Assembly (NCBI RefSeq): GCF_001590785.1
Contig: NZ_LTAO01000039.1
Coordinates: 62,001-126,000, forward strand
Direction: 5' to 3'
Source of the DNA: Alkalihalobacillus trypoxylicola
GTDB lineage: Bacteria; Bacillota; Bacilli; Bacillales; Bacillaceae_D
DNA: 64,000 nucleotides
Every line of letters begins with the position of its first letter. Within the stretch, counting starts at the first letter, position 1. A program made the position numbers and the translations under genes. The notes under the pieces were generated by a model. It saw only the letters and a program-made list of their open reading frames with translations. It ran no database searches and was not told where the DNA came from. Positions 1 through 8,876 of the stretch are shown here, piece after piece.

Positions 1-100
1 ATTCGGACTTTGAATTTTGTAATCGCCGATACAGCTCTAAATAATCATCTCTTTTAATTTCTGTGTCTGTTTTAAACCAATTCGAAAAAAAACTAATCAT
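1..100 (-). CDS. Partial CDS, N-terminus of an unidentified protein (runs off the window start)
   Basis: A minus-strand reading frame starts with ATG at 98-100, preceded by an AAAGGAG ribosome binding site, and stays open to base 1. The visible 33 residues begin MISFFSNWFKTDTE and continue with a charged, helical-looking stretch. There are too few residues to assign a family. The good ribosome binding site and codon use make it a believable 5' end of a gene lying mostly outside the window. Confidence 0.6.
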   Translation of the reverse strand, partial: MISFFSNWFKTDTEIKRDDYLELYRRLQNSKSE

Positions 101-521
101 CTTGCTCTCCTTTCTTCACTTCCGACATCCTTATTTTCATTTCTACTTCCAACAGCCAACAAATTATAAGTTTACAAATTATACATTAAATACCATAATA
201 GTACCTAATTCTCTACTACCATTCAATAAGAATCTAAGATTGTGAATATACACACAAGTCTTTTATACTTGTTTTAAATAGACCTACAATACTTTACTGG
301 TTCATTTTTAGCTTTTATGTCTAAAAGTGTAGTTTTTAACTATTCTCCATGTGTTTTTACTAAGTAAAATGGATTCATTCGTAAAATGTTTAATTACGAT
401 TATCTTTTAGTAAGAGGTTTAAATACTTTATTAAGAAAAAACTTATCTAAAAAAGAGCTTTCTATGTTTTAAAAATAGGATATTAGGGTATGGGTATTTA
501 CTACTACTAAAATAATAGGTG
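101..521. other. AT-rich intergenic stretch without a recognisable gene
   Basis: I see no reading frame with a ribosome binding site and protein-like composition here. A short plus-strand frame (63-245) lacks a ribosome binding site and is low-complexity. The stretch presumably holds the promoter of the minus-strand gene at 1-100. Confidence 0.5.
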
Positions 522-527
522 ATGCGT

Positions 528-695
528 ATGTTAACGGCTGCGGAAATATACTTAATTGAAAGAGATTTAGACTTTTTAATGAAAATGAGAGAAGAACTGA
601 CTTCTTCTACCTTTGCTTTTTCACCCATATTAGACCAACAGATAAGTGAGCTGTATTCTGTTCTATTGAATAACAAGCCTTTTAATGTAGGATAA
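528..695 (+). CDS. Possible 55-residue small protein
   Basis: The frame starts at the second of two close ATGs. A weak AGGTG lies six bases upstream of this one. The product is two amphipathic helices with charged faces. Its second half has the spacing S-x-x-L-D-x-x-I, loosely like the SQELD region of Spo0E-type aspartyl-phosphate phosphatases. The SQELD signature itself is absent, so I do not assign that function. A longer minus-strand frame (443-808) covers the same DNA and only one of the two can be real; I prefer this one on composition. Confidence 0.35.
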   Translation: MLTAAEIYLIERDLDFLMKMREELTSSTFAFSPILDQQISELYSVLLNNKPFNVG

Positions 696-991
696 GAAGT
701 TTGTTTGATGAGATTGATTTTTACAACCTCATACTCTCTGCCCATTGCTTTTGCGATGCTTTTTGTCGTGCCTCTTAAAAAAAGTATTCGTGTACCTAGT
801 TTCTTCATTATTTAATACCCCTTTTATTGATGAATAATCTTCCAATTTTTAAGTAAAATAATAAATGCCTTCAGATTTTCTATCATTCATATTACTTGCA
901 ATCCCTTTTTCGTTAGTTAACTATAGAGATAACATGTACAAATACAGTGTTCATCGAAATTTTGATGACCGATTATATTGGAGGAACTACC

Positions 992-2236
992 TTGATTTTT
1001 ATTGCTATTATTTTACTCTTTATTGCCTCTAGCTTTTTTTCTGGTAGTGAAACAGCTCTTACAGCAGCGAATAAAATAAAGATTCAAACGAAGGCAGATG
1101 CTGGAGACAAAAAATCGCAAAATTTACTAAAGCTTGTCAAAAATTCAGATGAATTTATTGCCGGCATTTTAATCGCTAATAATGTCCCGAATATTGTCCT
1201 GCCTTCTTTAGTGACGATTGTTGCTTTAGAATATGGGTTTAATGTCGGGATTGCTACGGGAATTTTAACGGTTGCGATTATTATATTTGCAGAGGTTTTA
1301 CCTAAATCAATAGCGGCTGCTTTCCCAGACCGAATGGCTTATATTGTATATCCTCTAACAAAGTTCATTCTTACTGTACTAAAGCCATTAACATATATGT
1401 TAAATGCTTTGACTCATTTAGTGATTAAGGTTTTAGGGAAAAATGCCGTTAAACAAGCTACTTTTTCCAAAGAGGAAATGCGTTTAATGGTAGACATTGG
1501 TCATGTAGAGGGTACTTTTGAAAATGATGAAATGTATCGACTTAAAGGAATGTTAGATTTCCAGCATTTGAATGTTGCGGACGTATTAAAAACACCCCGA
1601 GTTGATGTGACAGGCCTATCAGCAAATACCTCCTTTGAAGAAGCACGTGAGATTTTGTTAAGCAGCCAGTATACGAGGTACCCTATTTTTGAGGATGATA
1701 TGGATCATATCATTGGTGTTTTTCATTCGAAATTTTTTGTTTCATGGTCAAGAGAGCCTCATAAGCAAGTCAAGGAATTTTCTGATTTAGCTCCCTTATA
1801 TGTATACGAGTCTCAGCTTGTTAAGCATGTTTTCCAAACCATGACTCAGGAGAAAAAGCATCTTGCGATTGTTCTTGATGAATACGGAGGAACAAAGGGT
1901 ATTATTACGCATGAGGACCTCATCGAAGTAATGATTGGACAAGATATTGAGGATGAGACAGATATTGATGATGTATTAATTGAGTCTCAATCTGAAAATG
2001 ATCTCATTTGCGATGGGAAAATTCCCCTACATCGATTAAATACCGTTTTTAACACAAAAATTCCGACTGAGGAAGATAATTTAGCAGCCTTTCTTCTTAT
2101 GCAATTCGGTTATTTACCGAAGGAAGGGGAATTCATTGAATTTGATTCCTTACATTTTGAAATTCTCGAGCTTGAGGATAAAAAAATGAATCGTATTAAA
2201 ATTACAAAGATGAATGGACAGCCCTTAGAGATATAA
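992..2236 (+). CDS. CNNM (DUF21)/CBS-pair/CorC_HlyC membrane protein, probable Mg2+ efflux family
   Basis: A member of the hemolysin-C-like family that includes Bacillus YhdP and staphylococcal MpfA, which are implicated in magnesium efflux. Three to four hydrophobic segments of the DUF21/CNNM domain fill the first ~150 residues, with the conserved SFFSGSETALTAAN stretch. Then come two CBS motifs (~190-320, with LDEYGGTKGIIT) and a C-terminal CorC_HlyC domain. The frame is open from a GTG at 947, but GGAGG at 980-984 sits seven bases before the TTG at 992, which gives the usual family N-terminus, so I start there (414 residues). It stands alone. The family assignment is secure; magnesium as substrate is inferred from relatives. 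Confidence 0.9.
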   Translation: MIFIAIILLFIASSFFSGSETALTAANKIKIQTKADAGDKKSQNLLKLVKNSDEFIAGILIANNVPNIVLPSLVTIVALEYGFNVGIATGILTVAIIIFAEVLPKSIAAAFPDRMAYIVYPLTKFILTVLKPLTYMLNALTHLVIKVLGKNAVKQATFSKEEMRLMVDIGHVEGTFENDEMYRLKGMLDFQHLNVADVLKTPRVDVTGLSANTSFEEAREILLSSQYTRYPIFEDDMDHIIGVFHSKFFVSWSREPHKQVKEFSDLAPLYVYESQLVKHVFQTMTQEKKHLAIVLDEYGGTKGIITHEDLIEVMIGQDIEDETDIDDVLIESQSENDLICDGKIPLHRLNTVFNTKIPTEEDNLAAFLLMQFGYLPKEGEFIEFDSLHFEILELEDKKMNRIKITKMNGQPLEI

Positions 2237-2289
2237 AAAGTTGGAAAAGCTTTTAAGATTAAAAGGATACGATAATAAACATCCTATTA

Positions 2290-2454
2290 TCAAGCCATAT
2301 AATAAGACCATCTCATTTCATGATCATTGATTGTAGAAGCTGAAAATTTAGTATCTAATGGAATTTCCTTTGTATAAACCCTCCTATACAAATCCTGACT
2401 CCATTCACTCGGCTTAGGAAAGGTCGCCAAGCAGCACTTATCATAATCTCTCAT
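2290..2454 (-). CDS. Small Cys-containing protein of unknown function (54 aa)
   Basis: The start is fixed by GGGAGG about eight bases upstream of ATG 2452-2454; the longer frame to 2481 would lack a ribosome binding site. The product begins MRDYDKCCLATFPKPSEW and has no membrane segment. I do not recognise the family. A degenerate-looking frame near 11.85-12.04 kb on the same strand repeats the PSEW...LYR pattern, so this may belong to a small dispersed family. It lies just downstream of the xylanase terminator, so it is probably transcribed separately. Confidence 0.55.
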   Translation of the reverse strand: MRDYDKCCLATFPKPSEWSQDLYRRVYTKEIPLDTKFSASTINDHEMRWSYYMA

Positions 2455-2480
2455 TTCTCTTACCTCCCAAAAAGATATCA

Positions 2481-2513
2481 AAAACAGGCCAATCTTTTGA
2501 CCTGTTTTTTGAT
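2481..2513 (-). terminator. Rho-independent terminator downstream of the xylanase gene
   Basis: AAAACAGG and CCTGTTTT pair around a 12-base loop. On the minus strand the stem is followed by a T-rich tract. It lies about 55 bases past the xylanase stop and just before the ribosome binding site of the next small gene. Confidence 0.75.
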
Positions 2514-2570
2514 TTTTTTAATAGCTAGTCCATGCGTTTCTCCAGATAGACATTCCTTTCTACTCTCACA

Positions 2571-5500
2571 TTATTCTATATTTGCTTTTCTTCTAGACCA
2601 GTAGTACATACTGAAACCAGCAACGAGGATAACTAATCCAAGTAATACATACTGATAGACATTTGTTGCAGTCGAAGGTAGTCTTTCGCCCGATTTTCCT
2701 TGTTTATAATCTGAATCAGAGCCTCCCGTTCCTCCTGATCCTCCTGGTCCTTCTGGTCCTTCTGGTCCTTCTGGTCCTTCTGGTCCTTCTGGCCCTTCTG
2801 GTCCTTCTGGTCCTTCTGGCCCTTCTGGTCCCTCTGGTCCTTCTGGTCCTTCTGGCCCTTCTGGTCCTTCTGGTCCTTCTGGTCCTTCTGGTCCCTCTGG
2901 TCCTTCTGGTCCCTCTGGTCCTTCTGGTCCTTCTCGTAATCCCTCAAATACACCATAGACACTAAAATGGTTAACCTCTGTTTCCACTTCAGTTTCTGAG
3001 ACTATGGTTGTCTCAAATGGCGTCACTTCGAGCTCTTCATCTATATACCATATAGCGACCTTTTCAATATCGGAAGCACTTACTTTAAAAGAAAGAGTAA
3101 TGTGCTCTTCTCCAAATTCTTTAATATCATCACCTTCAGACGTTACAATTGAAAAATGGTACACTCCACTTACCGCTTTTGCACCTTCCATTTGATAATC
3201 GTCTGATACATCTTCTCCAAAGCTAAAAATGACGTATTCCGCTTCTGTTAACAATATTTTAACTGGAACAACGGCCTTAGCTTCTCCGTTCGATATCTTT
3301 ATTTTTGCTTGGCTACTTAAGCTGCTTAGTAATTCCTTTGTAAATTTAAATGAGTTAGCTATCTCACTTACTTCATACACATTCTCTCTATCCGTTGTAA
3401 CTAAATCATCCATCGTCACTTCTTTTACAGAATCATTTGGTACCTCAGGTTCTGGTTCTGGAGTAACGGTTTCCTCACCCACTAAAGTTAATACACCAAA
3501 TACAGAAGGATCTTGAAACCCTTGCCCGCTCAAATCATTCCAAGCAGCGACACTTTGACGCGAACCATTTTGCGCATCATTAATCTGTAAATCAAATCCG
3601 ATTTTCGTATCATGAGTTGGTGTTATTTCATTAAAAGGAATCTTCAATTCAACAGTATATCCGTTTCCTACTACATGAGTTGCTGACTCAAATCCTTCCG
3701 AGATGCCTACTGGGTTAAATGAGGTCTCGTTTTCAAAATTTACACGATACTGTCCATGACCTTCTTGATAAAAGGTAGATTTCGAGTTGTTTTCATCTAG
3801 GAATACCTCAACAGAGTCCTGCTCCCATGGATTTTCACTCGACTGATCGAGCTGAGAATCACTTACTTGAATTAATACATATAAATACTCCTCATCCCAT
3901 AAAACTCGCCCAACACCATTAGCGCCATTCCAAGCGGTTTGATACTGATTAATTTGAAGCTCTGGAGCACTACTCCAAACTTCATCTATTTCACCATCTA
4001 TTTCTGGAGTTCCATAAAAAGCTTGACCGTGACGTGCGTCTGAATCATCTACTTCATGCTCCTCTATAAATTTCTCTGGGTCAATCACCGCGTAATAAGC
4101 TGGCTTTGCTTTCATATTTCGATCAAATAATAAAGGGTTTCTCTCAGCTCGCCAGCTCGTTGCATCATTTAATCCCCAAAAAGTTACTCGCGAAATATGC
4201 TCTGCATGCTCTTTATACATTTTAAATAATTGGGCATATAAATACCCCTGTGCATTTGCTTCCTGTTCTGTTAATACTCCGTCATCACCGGCTGTTATAT
4301 CAAGCTCTGTAACGCCTACTTCTACACCGAGAGAGATGAATTTTTCTAATGAACGCCTAACATTCTCAGGATTTGTATTTAAGTTATAATGACCTTGCAT
4401 TCCAACTCCATCAATAAGAAGTTCTCCATCGTTCTCCGATGCATAATTTTCATTTATTTCTTTTACCATTTGATAAATAGCTTCTGCTTTATTTTGATTA
4501 TCATCATTATAATCATTGTAATATAGTTTAATATCCCAGCCATTTTCATCAATGACTTCTTTTGCTGCTCTAAAAGCCTGCTCAACAAAATCTTCTCCTA
4601 TCGAATGATACCATTCCGATTTTCGAAGCGAAGCTTTCCAATCAGATGGGTTTGGCGGACCATCCATCATTGCCTCATTCACGACATCCCAAGAAATAAC
4701 ACTTTCCCCAAAATGCTCTACGGTTGTCTGCACATGAGTACGTAGATTGTTTAATGCCTCTTCTCGCTCCAAAAGATTTCCATCATCATCCGTATGAAGC
4801 CATTCTGCTGACTGTTGATGCCATACTAGGACATGACCATGAATTTTGTAATCATTTTCAAGAGCGGTTGCGACTAACTCGTCCTCTGCTGTAAAATCGA
4901 ATTCCCGATTTTCGTTATAGGCATACCCTGGTTTCATCGCATTTTCTGCTGTTACTAAATTATGATGCTTTTGAAGAAGCTCTCCTCTAACACCGACAAA
5001 ATCGGTCATTGATACAGCATTTCCAATTAAGAAATAATCCTTGTAAACATCCTTAATAGGTATCAATTCATCTTCAATTTCAATCGGTTCAGCATCCGTT
5101 TTTTCAAAGGTAATATCATCAATATAATAAGAAGCTGTAGCATTATTTGATTCTATATAAATGGAGAGATGACCGTTCCCCATGCTCGTATATCGATAAG
5201 TTCCTTCTAACTTTACCCATCCATCCCCTTTACTGACCGTTTTCCCTTGAATATTGTTATAGCTTGCTCCATCTCCGTCGCCTACCTGTGTAGACAGCTG
5301 TAATTGTGCGGAATCAGGAGATAATAATTGAACCATTGCTGATATTTGGTACTCTGAACCCGCTTCTACAAATGGCGTAATATCTAGAGATGGACCGTGC
5401 CAATTGTTTGCTCGGTCTTCTACCTTTAAGGAATAAGTACCATCTTCTGTATAATTGGCCTCATCTGTCACAGTCAACGTTTCTGTTCCAGCTCTTCCTT

Positions 5501-6623
5501 CAAATCCACTTAATTCACCATCTTCAAAGGTAATAGTCGTAAACTCTTCTGCAGGTGGCCAAGGTTCTTCAACCTCTTCCTCTTCGTCTACTTTACCTTC
5601 CTCGATAATTAAAATATCGCCAATATAAAAAGGTACTTCAGCTCCTGCCCCATTTGTTTGAATACGAAGAGCTCTATCTACTTCTGTATTAACCGTATAT
5701 TGTCCACTTAAAATAAATGGCTCACCTGCCTGTAGTTCACTAGAAACATACAAGCCTTCATAGCTATCAATATTTTGTAGCAAAGCATTCGCTCCGTCTG
5801 GAACGTCTTCTCCGTCATCTACAAAGCCAGTTATAATAATGCTATATTTGTAACTGTCTTCCATATTAACTGCACTAAAAGGAATATCTATACCATGCCA
5901 ATCATTAGTCCGGTCTTTAACATACACAGCATGACCATCATCATTTCCATCAAAATGGAGGTCAGATACCGCTTCTAGAGTACTACCTGCTTGTGTAGCG
6001 ATTCCTATTCCACTTGAGAACGTTTCATGATAGGCAACTTTCTCCTCTGTCACAGTTTCTTCTTCGCTCTGTGATTCTACTTTTTCTGTAATCCGTATAG
6101 AACCCACATAGAATGACACTTGTTCTCCTAGTTGATTGGTTTGAATTCGAAATTGCGAATCTTCTTCAGCTACCGTATATTCACCACTTAATAAAAAGCT
6201 TTCTCCTGCCATTATAGGAGAATTCGTAATCAAAGGATAATTACCAGAAGGTATTTGCAAGTAGGCTTCTGCTCCTTCATCAAAGCTTTCATCCTCTCCT
6301 ACATAACCTAGAACATCAATAAGATAAGTTTTGCCATTCTCCATATCGACAGTGCTAAACTCTACGTCGATTCCGTCATAATCATGAGTTCTTCCATTAA
6401 TATAAACAGCTTTTCCATTTTCATTTCCTTCAAAATCAACCATAGACATTTCCAATAAAGCATCTCCAGCTTGCTTAGCAACACCCATTCCATCCTCAAA
6501 TGTCTCATGATACACCGTTTTGTCAGTAGTCTCTGCTCCTGCTACTAAAGTAATCCAGCTTGACGGTGTAATCAAAAGTACGACAAGAAGTAACAACATT
6601 ACCTTTTTTAACTTCCTATTCAT
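2571..6623 (-). CDS. Sortase-anchored modular endo-1,4-beta-xylanase: three CBM22-like domains, GH10, CBM9, collagen-like stalk
   Basis: Secreted xylan-degrading enzyme of about 1350 residues. In order: signal peptide; two closely related CBM22-like repeats (~38-180 and ~195-340, each with YHETF and an RTxDxxGIDI stretch); a third CBM22 (~362-507, [12 protein letters not shown]); a GH10 catalytic domain (~522-850) with acid/base Glu ~650 in DVVNEAMM and nucleophile Glu ~773 in GVTELDIT; a CBM9 (~865-1050); an unassigned beta-rich domain (~1065-1227); 20 GPE triplets; a Gly/Ser linker; LPSTAT; a hydrophobic helix; and an RRK tail. LPxTA-type signals suit a class D-like sortase. The ATG at 6621-6623 is chosen because GGGGG sits ten bases upstream; the ATG nine bases earlier abuts that site. 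The sequence is strongly acidic. A cre-like site lies just upstream. GH10, CBM and anchoring calls are firm; the unassigned domain is open. Confidence 0.95.
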   Translation of the reverse strand: MNRKLKKVMLLLLVVLLITPSSWITLVAGAETTDKTVYHETFEDGMGVAKQAGDALLEMSMVDFEGNENGKAVYINGRTHDYDGIDVEFSTVDMENGKTYLIDVLGYVGEDESFDEGAEAYLQIPSGNYPLITNSPIMAGESFLLSGEYTVAEEDSQFRIQTNQLGEQVSFYVGSIRITEKVESQSEEETVTEEKVAYHETFSSGIGIATQAGSTLEAVSDLHFDGNDDGHAVYVKDRTNDWHGIDIPFSAVNMEDSYKYSIIITGFVDDGEDVPDGANALLQNIDSYEGLYVSSELQAGEPFILSGQYTVNTEVDRALRIQTNGAGAEVPFYIGDILIIEEGKVDEEEEVEEPWPPAEEFTTITFEDGELSGFEGRAGTETLTVTDEANYTEDGTYSLKVEDRANNWHGPSLDITPFVEAGSEYQISAMVQLLSPDSAQLQLSTQVGDGDGASYNNIQGKTVSKGDGWVKLEGTYRYTSMGNGHLSIYIESNNATASYYIDDITFEKTDAEPIEIEDELIPIKDVYKDYFLIGNAVSMTDFVGVRGELLQKHHNLVTAENAMKPGYAYNENREFDFTAEDELVATALENDYKIHGHVLVWHQQSAEWLHTDDDGNLLEREEALNNLRTHVQTTVEHFGESVISWDVVNEAMMDGPPNPSDWKASLRKSEWYHSIGEDFVEQAFRAAKEVIDENGWDIKLYYNDYNDDNQNKAEAIYQMVKEINENYASENDGELLIDGVGMQGHYNLNTNPENVRRSLEKFISLGVEVGVTELDITAGDDGVLTEQEANAQGYLYAQLFKMYKEHAEHISRVTFWGLNDATSWRAERNPLLFDRNMKAKPAYYAVIDPEKFIEEHEVDDSDARHGQAFYGTPEIDGEIDEVWSSAPELQINQYQTAWNGANGVGRVLWDEEYLYVLIQVSDSQLDQSSENPWEQDSVEVFLDENNSKSTFYQEGHGQYRVNFENETSFNPVGISEGFESATHVVGNGYTVELKIPFNEITPTHDTKIGFDLQINDAQNGSRQSVAAWNDLSGQGFQDPSVFGVLTLVGEETVTPEPEPEVPNDSVKEVTMDDLVTTDRENVYEVSEIANSFKFTKELLSSLSSQAKIKISNGEAKAVVPVKILLTEAEYVIFSFGEDVSDDYQMEGAKAVSGVYHFSIVTSEGDDIKEFGEEHITLSFKVSASDIEKVAIWYIDEELEVTPFETTIVSETEVETEVNHFSVYGVFEGLREGPEGPEGPEGPEGPEGPEGPEGPEGPEGPEGPEGPEGPEGPEGPEGPEGPEGPEGPEGPEGPGGSGGTGGSDSDYKQGKSGERLPSTATNVYQYVLLGLVILVAGFSMYYWSRRKANIE
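2746..2934 (-). repeat. 21 tandem copies of a 9-bp unit encoding a (Gly-Pro-Glu)20 collagen-like stalk
   Basis: Twenty-one consecutive 9-mers, consensus GGTCCTTCT on the plus strand, differ only by synonymous C/T changes (units 6, 9, 10, 13, 17 and 19 carry one). In the xylanase frame they give 20 uninterrupted GPE triplets, then GPG. Perfect Gly-X-Y periodicity is collagen-like. The purely synonymous variation shows selection on the protein. The other frames stay open across the block, producing artefactual frames on both strands. Confidence 0.95.
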
Positions 6624-6652
6624 TTGCGGCATTCCCCCATAAAAAAATGATT

Positions 6653-6667
6653 TTTGAAGCGCTTACA
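6653..6667. promoter_or_regulatory. Probable cre (CcpA) site upstream of the xylanase gene
   Basis: TTTGAAGCGCTTACA fits the consensus WTGNAANCGNWNNCW with one mismatch and contains the palindromic AAGCGCTT core. It lies 30 bases before the xylanase start, a position suited to repression. Glucose repression of the xylanase is inferred. Confidence 0.6.
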
Positions 6668-6903
6668 AAATTAATGAAGAATGGTAACCCTCCTTTCTTC
6701 TCTATTATCTCAGTCAATAGTGAAACATGAATGGTAGAAAATAAAGTTTATACTTTAGAAAGTAAACTTTTTTATGGGTTTGTCGAAATTTTTTGTAATA
6801 GCTTTTAGTAAACACAGAATTCAAGTTAACTAAATTTGACTAAGAATCGGTTTCTATTCAAAATATAAAATAAAGAGCAATTGGATGAAAGGAGTAATGA
6901 TTA

Positions 6904-7431
6904 ATGGAAGCATCAGGAGAATTTATTAAATTGAGACCTCTTGAACGAGAGGATTTAAAATATGTACACACCTTAAATAATGATGCAAAGGTAATGTCTT
7001 ATTGGTTTGAAGAACCATACGAAGCTTTTGTTGAATTAGAAGACTTGTTTGATAAACATATACACAAGCAAAATGAACGTAGATTTATTATAGAAGCAGA
7101 GAAGGATATTATTGGTCTTGTTGAGCTTGTTGAAATTGACTATATCCATCGAAGAGCTGAGTTCCAAATCATCATTGACCCAGCTTATCAGGGCAAAGGC
7201 TATTCATACCCCGCCACTAAACTTGCCATGAGCTATGCTTTTCAAATACTAAATCTTCATAAGCTTTATTTACTTGTAGACAAAGAAAATGAAAGAGCCA
7301 TTCATATTTATAAAAAAGCAGGCTTTCATATTGAAGGAGAATTAAAAGATGAATTCTTCGTTCAAGGCACTTATCGAAACGCATTACGAATGTGTAAATT
7401 CCAAAAGGACTTCATTCAGCATGAAGAATAA
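6904..7431 (+). CDS. speG: Spermidine N1-acetyltransferase SpeG-like (GNAT)
   Basis: A 175-residue GNAT enzyme that acetylates spermidine or spermine with acetyl-CoA to detoxify excess polyamines. From memory it matches E. coli SpeG along nearly its whole length: [14 protein letters not shown] near the N-terminus, [31 protein letters not shown], the acetyl-CoA loop YQGKGYS, and [27 protein letters not shown] precedes the ATG. It is divergent from the xylanase gene, sharing a 280-base region with the cre-like site, but no functional link is evident. Confidence 0.93.
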   Translation: MEASGEFIKLRPLEREDLKYVHTLNNDAKVMSYWFEEPYEAFVELEDLFDKHIHKQNERRFIIEAEKDIIGLVELVEIDYIHRRAEFQIIIDPAYQGKGYSYPATKLAMSYAFQILNLHKLYLLVDKENERAIHIYKKAGFHIEGELKDEFFVQGTYRNALRMCKFQKDFIQHEE

Positions 7432-7471
7432 TCTTCTTAGGAAAAAGAGTGTGAAGCATTACGTATAAATG

Positions 7472-7559
7472 AAGAATTCCACATATGTTAGGTGTCCAGT
7501 TATCCGCTCCCGTAAGGCAATTCTCGTCCAGTGGAAGTGGGTAGCTGCTGAACTAATTA
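7472..7559 (-). repeat. Dispersed repeat family 3 (about 90 bp), diverged copy
   Basis: Read on the minus strand, this segment matches the blocks at 12096-12184 and 41571-41666: TTAGTTCAGCAGC, then a Cys-rich-looking ACTGGACGAGAA, then CCTTACGGGAGCGGAT, ending TAACATATGTGGAATTC. It lies in the gap after speG and has no coding sense. Confidence 0.5.
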
Positions 7560-7646
7560 TTTTTAAAGATGATTACGGTCGTTTTCTTGGTCCTGCTTCT
7601 GGTAGGGGGGAATAACACTTTTCATTTCGAACTATTAAATGCTGTA

Positions 7647-7945
7647 GCTGTCATTTCCGGCTAAATGACAGCTTCTATTTGAATTCTTTTTGTCGAATTT
7701 TCTTTATTTGGATGAATAGAGCTTTTCCTTTTGACCGTTTTCATGATGCGGCTCTCTTTTTAGGTGAATAGAGCCTTTCCTTTTGACTGTTTTCCTTGTA
7801 TCGTTCGTCTTTCGGGTGAATAGAGCTTTTCCTTTTGACTCTTTTCCTGGGATCGCTCGCCTTTCGGGTGAATAGAGCTTTTCCTTTTGACTCTTTTCCT
7901 TGCTCAGCACTACTTTCCGTCCAATAGAGCTTTTCCTTATGAATG
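7647..7945. repeat. Array of six diverged 52-bp repeat units with a leading hairpin (dispersed repeat family 2)
   Basis: The core AATAGAGCTTTTCCTTTTGA recurs with an exact 52-base step: GAATAGAGC-like motifs begin at 7714, 7766, 7818, 7870 and 7922, and a further diverged unit precedes them. The first unit is a hairpin, GCTGTCATTT - loop - AAATGACAGC (7647-7672). The 16-17 bases between cores vary more than the cores. A 68-residue minus-strand frame across the array simply reads the repeats. Related arrays lie at about 9.9 kb and 29.9 kb. Together with family 3 it accounts for most of the 550-base gap after speG. Confidence 0.85.
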
Positions 7946-7983
7946 CTTTATGTCTTTTTTTACGCTTCTACCCACAATCTGTT

Positions 7984-8280
7984 TCACTTTTCTTTTCTTG
8001 CTTTATAATCCTTTACGGCACTATTAATAGCATACGGTAAAAGGATAATGGTAAAAATCACCGTCACAACGTTAAGCTGTGGCAAAGTATAGAGGTTAAA
8101 CCATTCTTCGAAAAAGGTCGTTTGCGCCAATGTTCCTAGAATAGTCCCTTTCAGTTCTCTTAGGTTAGGTGACCAATCAGCAAACTCTATGATAATGAAA
8201 AAGATTTGTAATATCGCAAAAGCCCAAATACTAAGTACCCAGCCCTGTATCTTCTTTCTTTTCTTTTTTTCTGCTGCCAT
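7984..8280 (-). CDS. YfzA-like small membrane protein
   Basis: 98 residues with a basic N-terminus (KKKRKK), a first transmembrane helix (~15-32), a soluble middle with FFEEWFNLYTLPQLN, and a second helix (~72-88) with a charged tail. The layout and the FxEWF-x-YxxPQxN pattern resemble Bacillus YfzA as I remember it. The function of that family is unknown. It stands alone next to the 52-bp repeat array. Confidence 0.6.
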   Translation of the reverse strand: MAAEKKKRKKIQGWVLSIWAFAILQIFFIIIEFADWSPNLRELKGTILGTLAQTTFFEEWFNLYTLPQLNVVTVIFTIILLPYAINSAVKDYKARKEK

Positions 8281-8372
8281 ACGTAATCTCTCCTTACTCT
8301 ACTAGTAAAATATTAATATACAAAAATACCTACTTTATGTGATAATTGCTAAGAAGAAAGCGAGGATGCTTA

Positions 8373-8753
8373 ATGAACATAAAACCGATATTTGTAATCT
8401 ATCTCTCTTTTATTGTAGCAACAATTGCCACTATTGTAATCATTGTTATGGATATCGACCACGTGTGGGTCTCTTATTATTTCATTTTTTATGCCATTTT
8501 TTCTCTATCATTTTTTCTCTATTTTCTCGTTACATCGCTTTTTCGCTTTAGAAAGAAATCCTCTACTATAAAACGAAAAATACTTACTACCTTTATTCTT
8601 TATTTTATCTCCTTCTCTATCGTAGGGATTATTCATACTTATTTCTTTAAAGAACCAGGTTCAACCTATTGGACAAGCTTATCATTGGCTTTAGGTTTAG
8701 CTCTCGGTATGTCGCTATTTTCAGTATCATATTTTAAAGAAAAAGAAGAATAA
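8373..8753 (+). CDS. Hypothetical four-helix membrane protein (126 aa)
   Basis: GAGG lies seven bases before the ATG at 8373, whereas the upstream ATG at 8346 has no ribosome binding site. The product MNIKPIFVIYLSF... has four hydrophobic helices with basic loops and ends in a charged YFKEKEE tail. I do not recognise a family. It is divergent from the YfzA-like gene. Confidence 0.7.
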   Translation: MNIKPIFVIYLSFIVATIATIVIIVMDIDHVWVSYYFIFYAIFSLSFFLYFLVTSLFRFRKKSSTIKRKILTTFILYFISFSIVGIIHTYFFKEPGSTYWTSLSLALGLALGMSLFSVSYFKEKEE

Positions 8754-8876
8754 CATTTTCTTTTTCAGCACAAAAGGCTTATTACTAGCATATCATCCTT
8801 TTTTTTGGTTAACTTTAGAGAAGGAAGTACATTCTTTTTAATAAGTATGAAGATTCCAACGAGGAGGTCTTATTAC

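Noticed and set aside
443-808. A 121-residue minus-strand frame with a fair GGGG ribosome binding site.
   Set aside because: The first ~40 residues look protein-like, but the remainder is Ser/Tyr/Phe-rich low complexity and overlaps the more protein-like plus-strand frame at 528-695. I could not support it as a gene.
2633-2965. Repeat-rich frames on both strands (DQKDQR-type and Leu/Val-rich).
   Set aside because: They are alternative readings of the 9-bp repeat of the xylanase stalk, whose synonymous-only variation shows which frame is used.
7704-7910. A 68-residue minus-strand frame rich in KEKLYS-type motifs.
   Set aside because: It merely reads through the 52-bp repeat array; the step of 52 is not a multiple of three, so the repeats are read in different frames, and no ribosome binding site is present.
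7647-7945. CRISPR array.
   Set aside because: Regular spacing with conserved cores looks CRISPR-like at first, but the between-core segments resemble each other, cores are degenerate, the unit is 52 bases and no cas genes are present.
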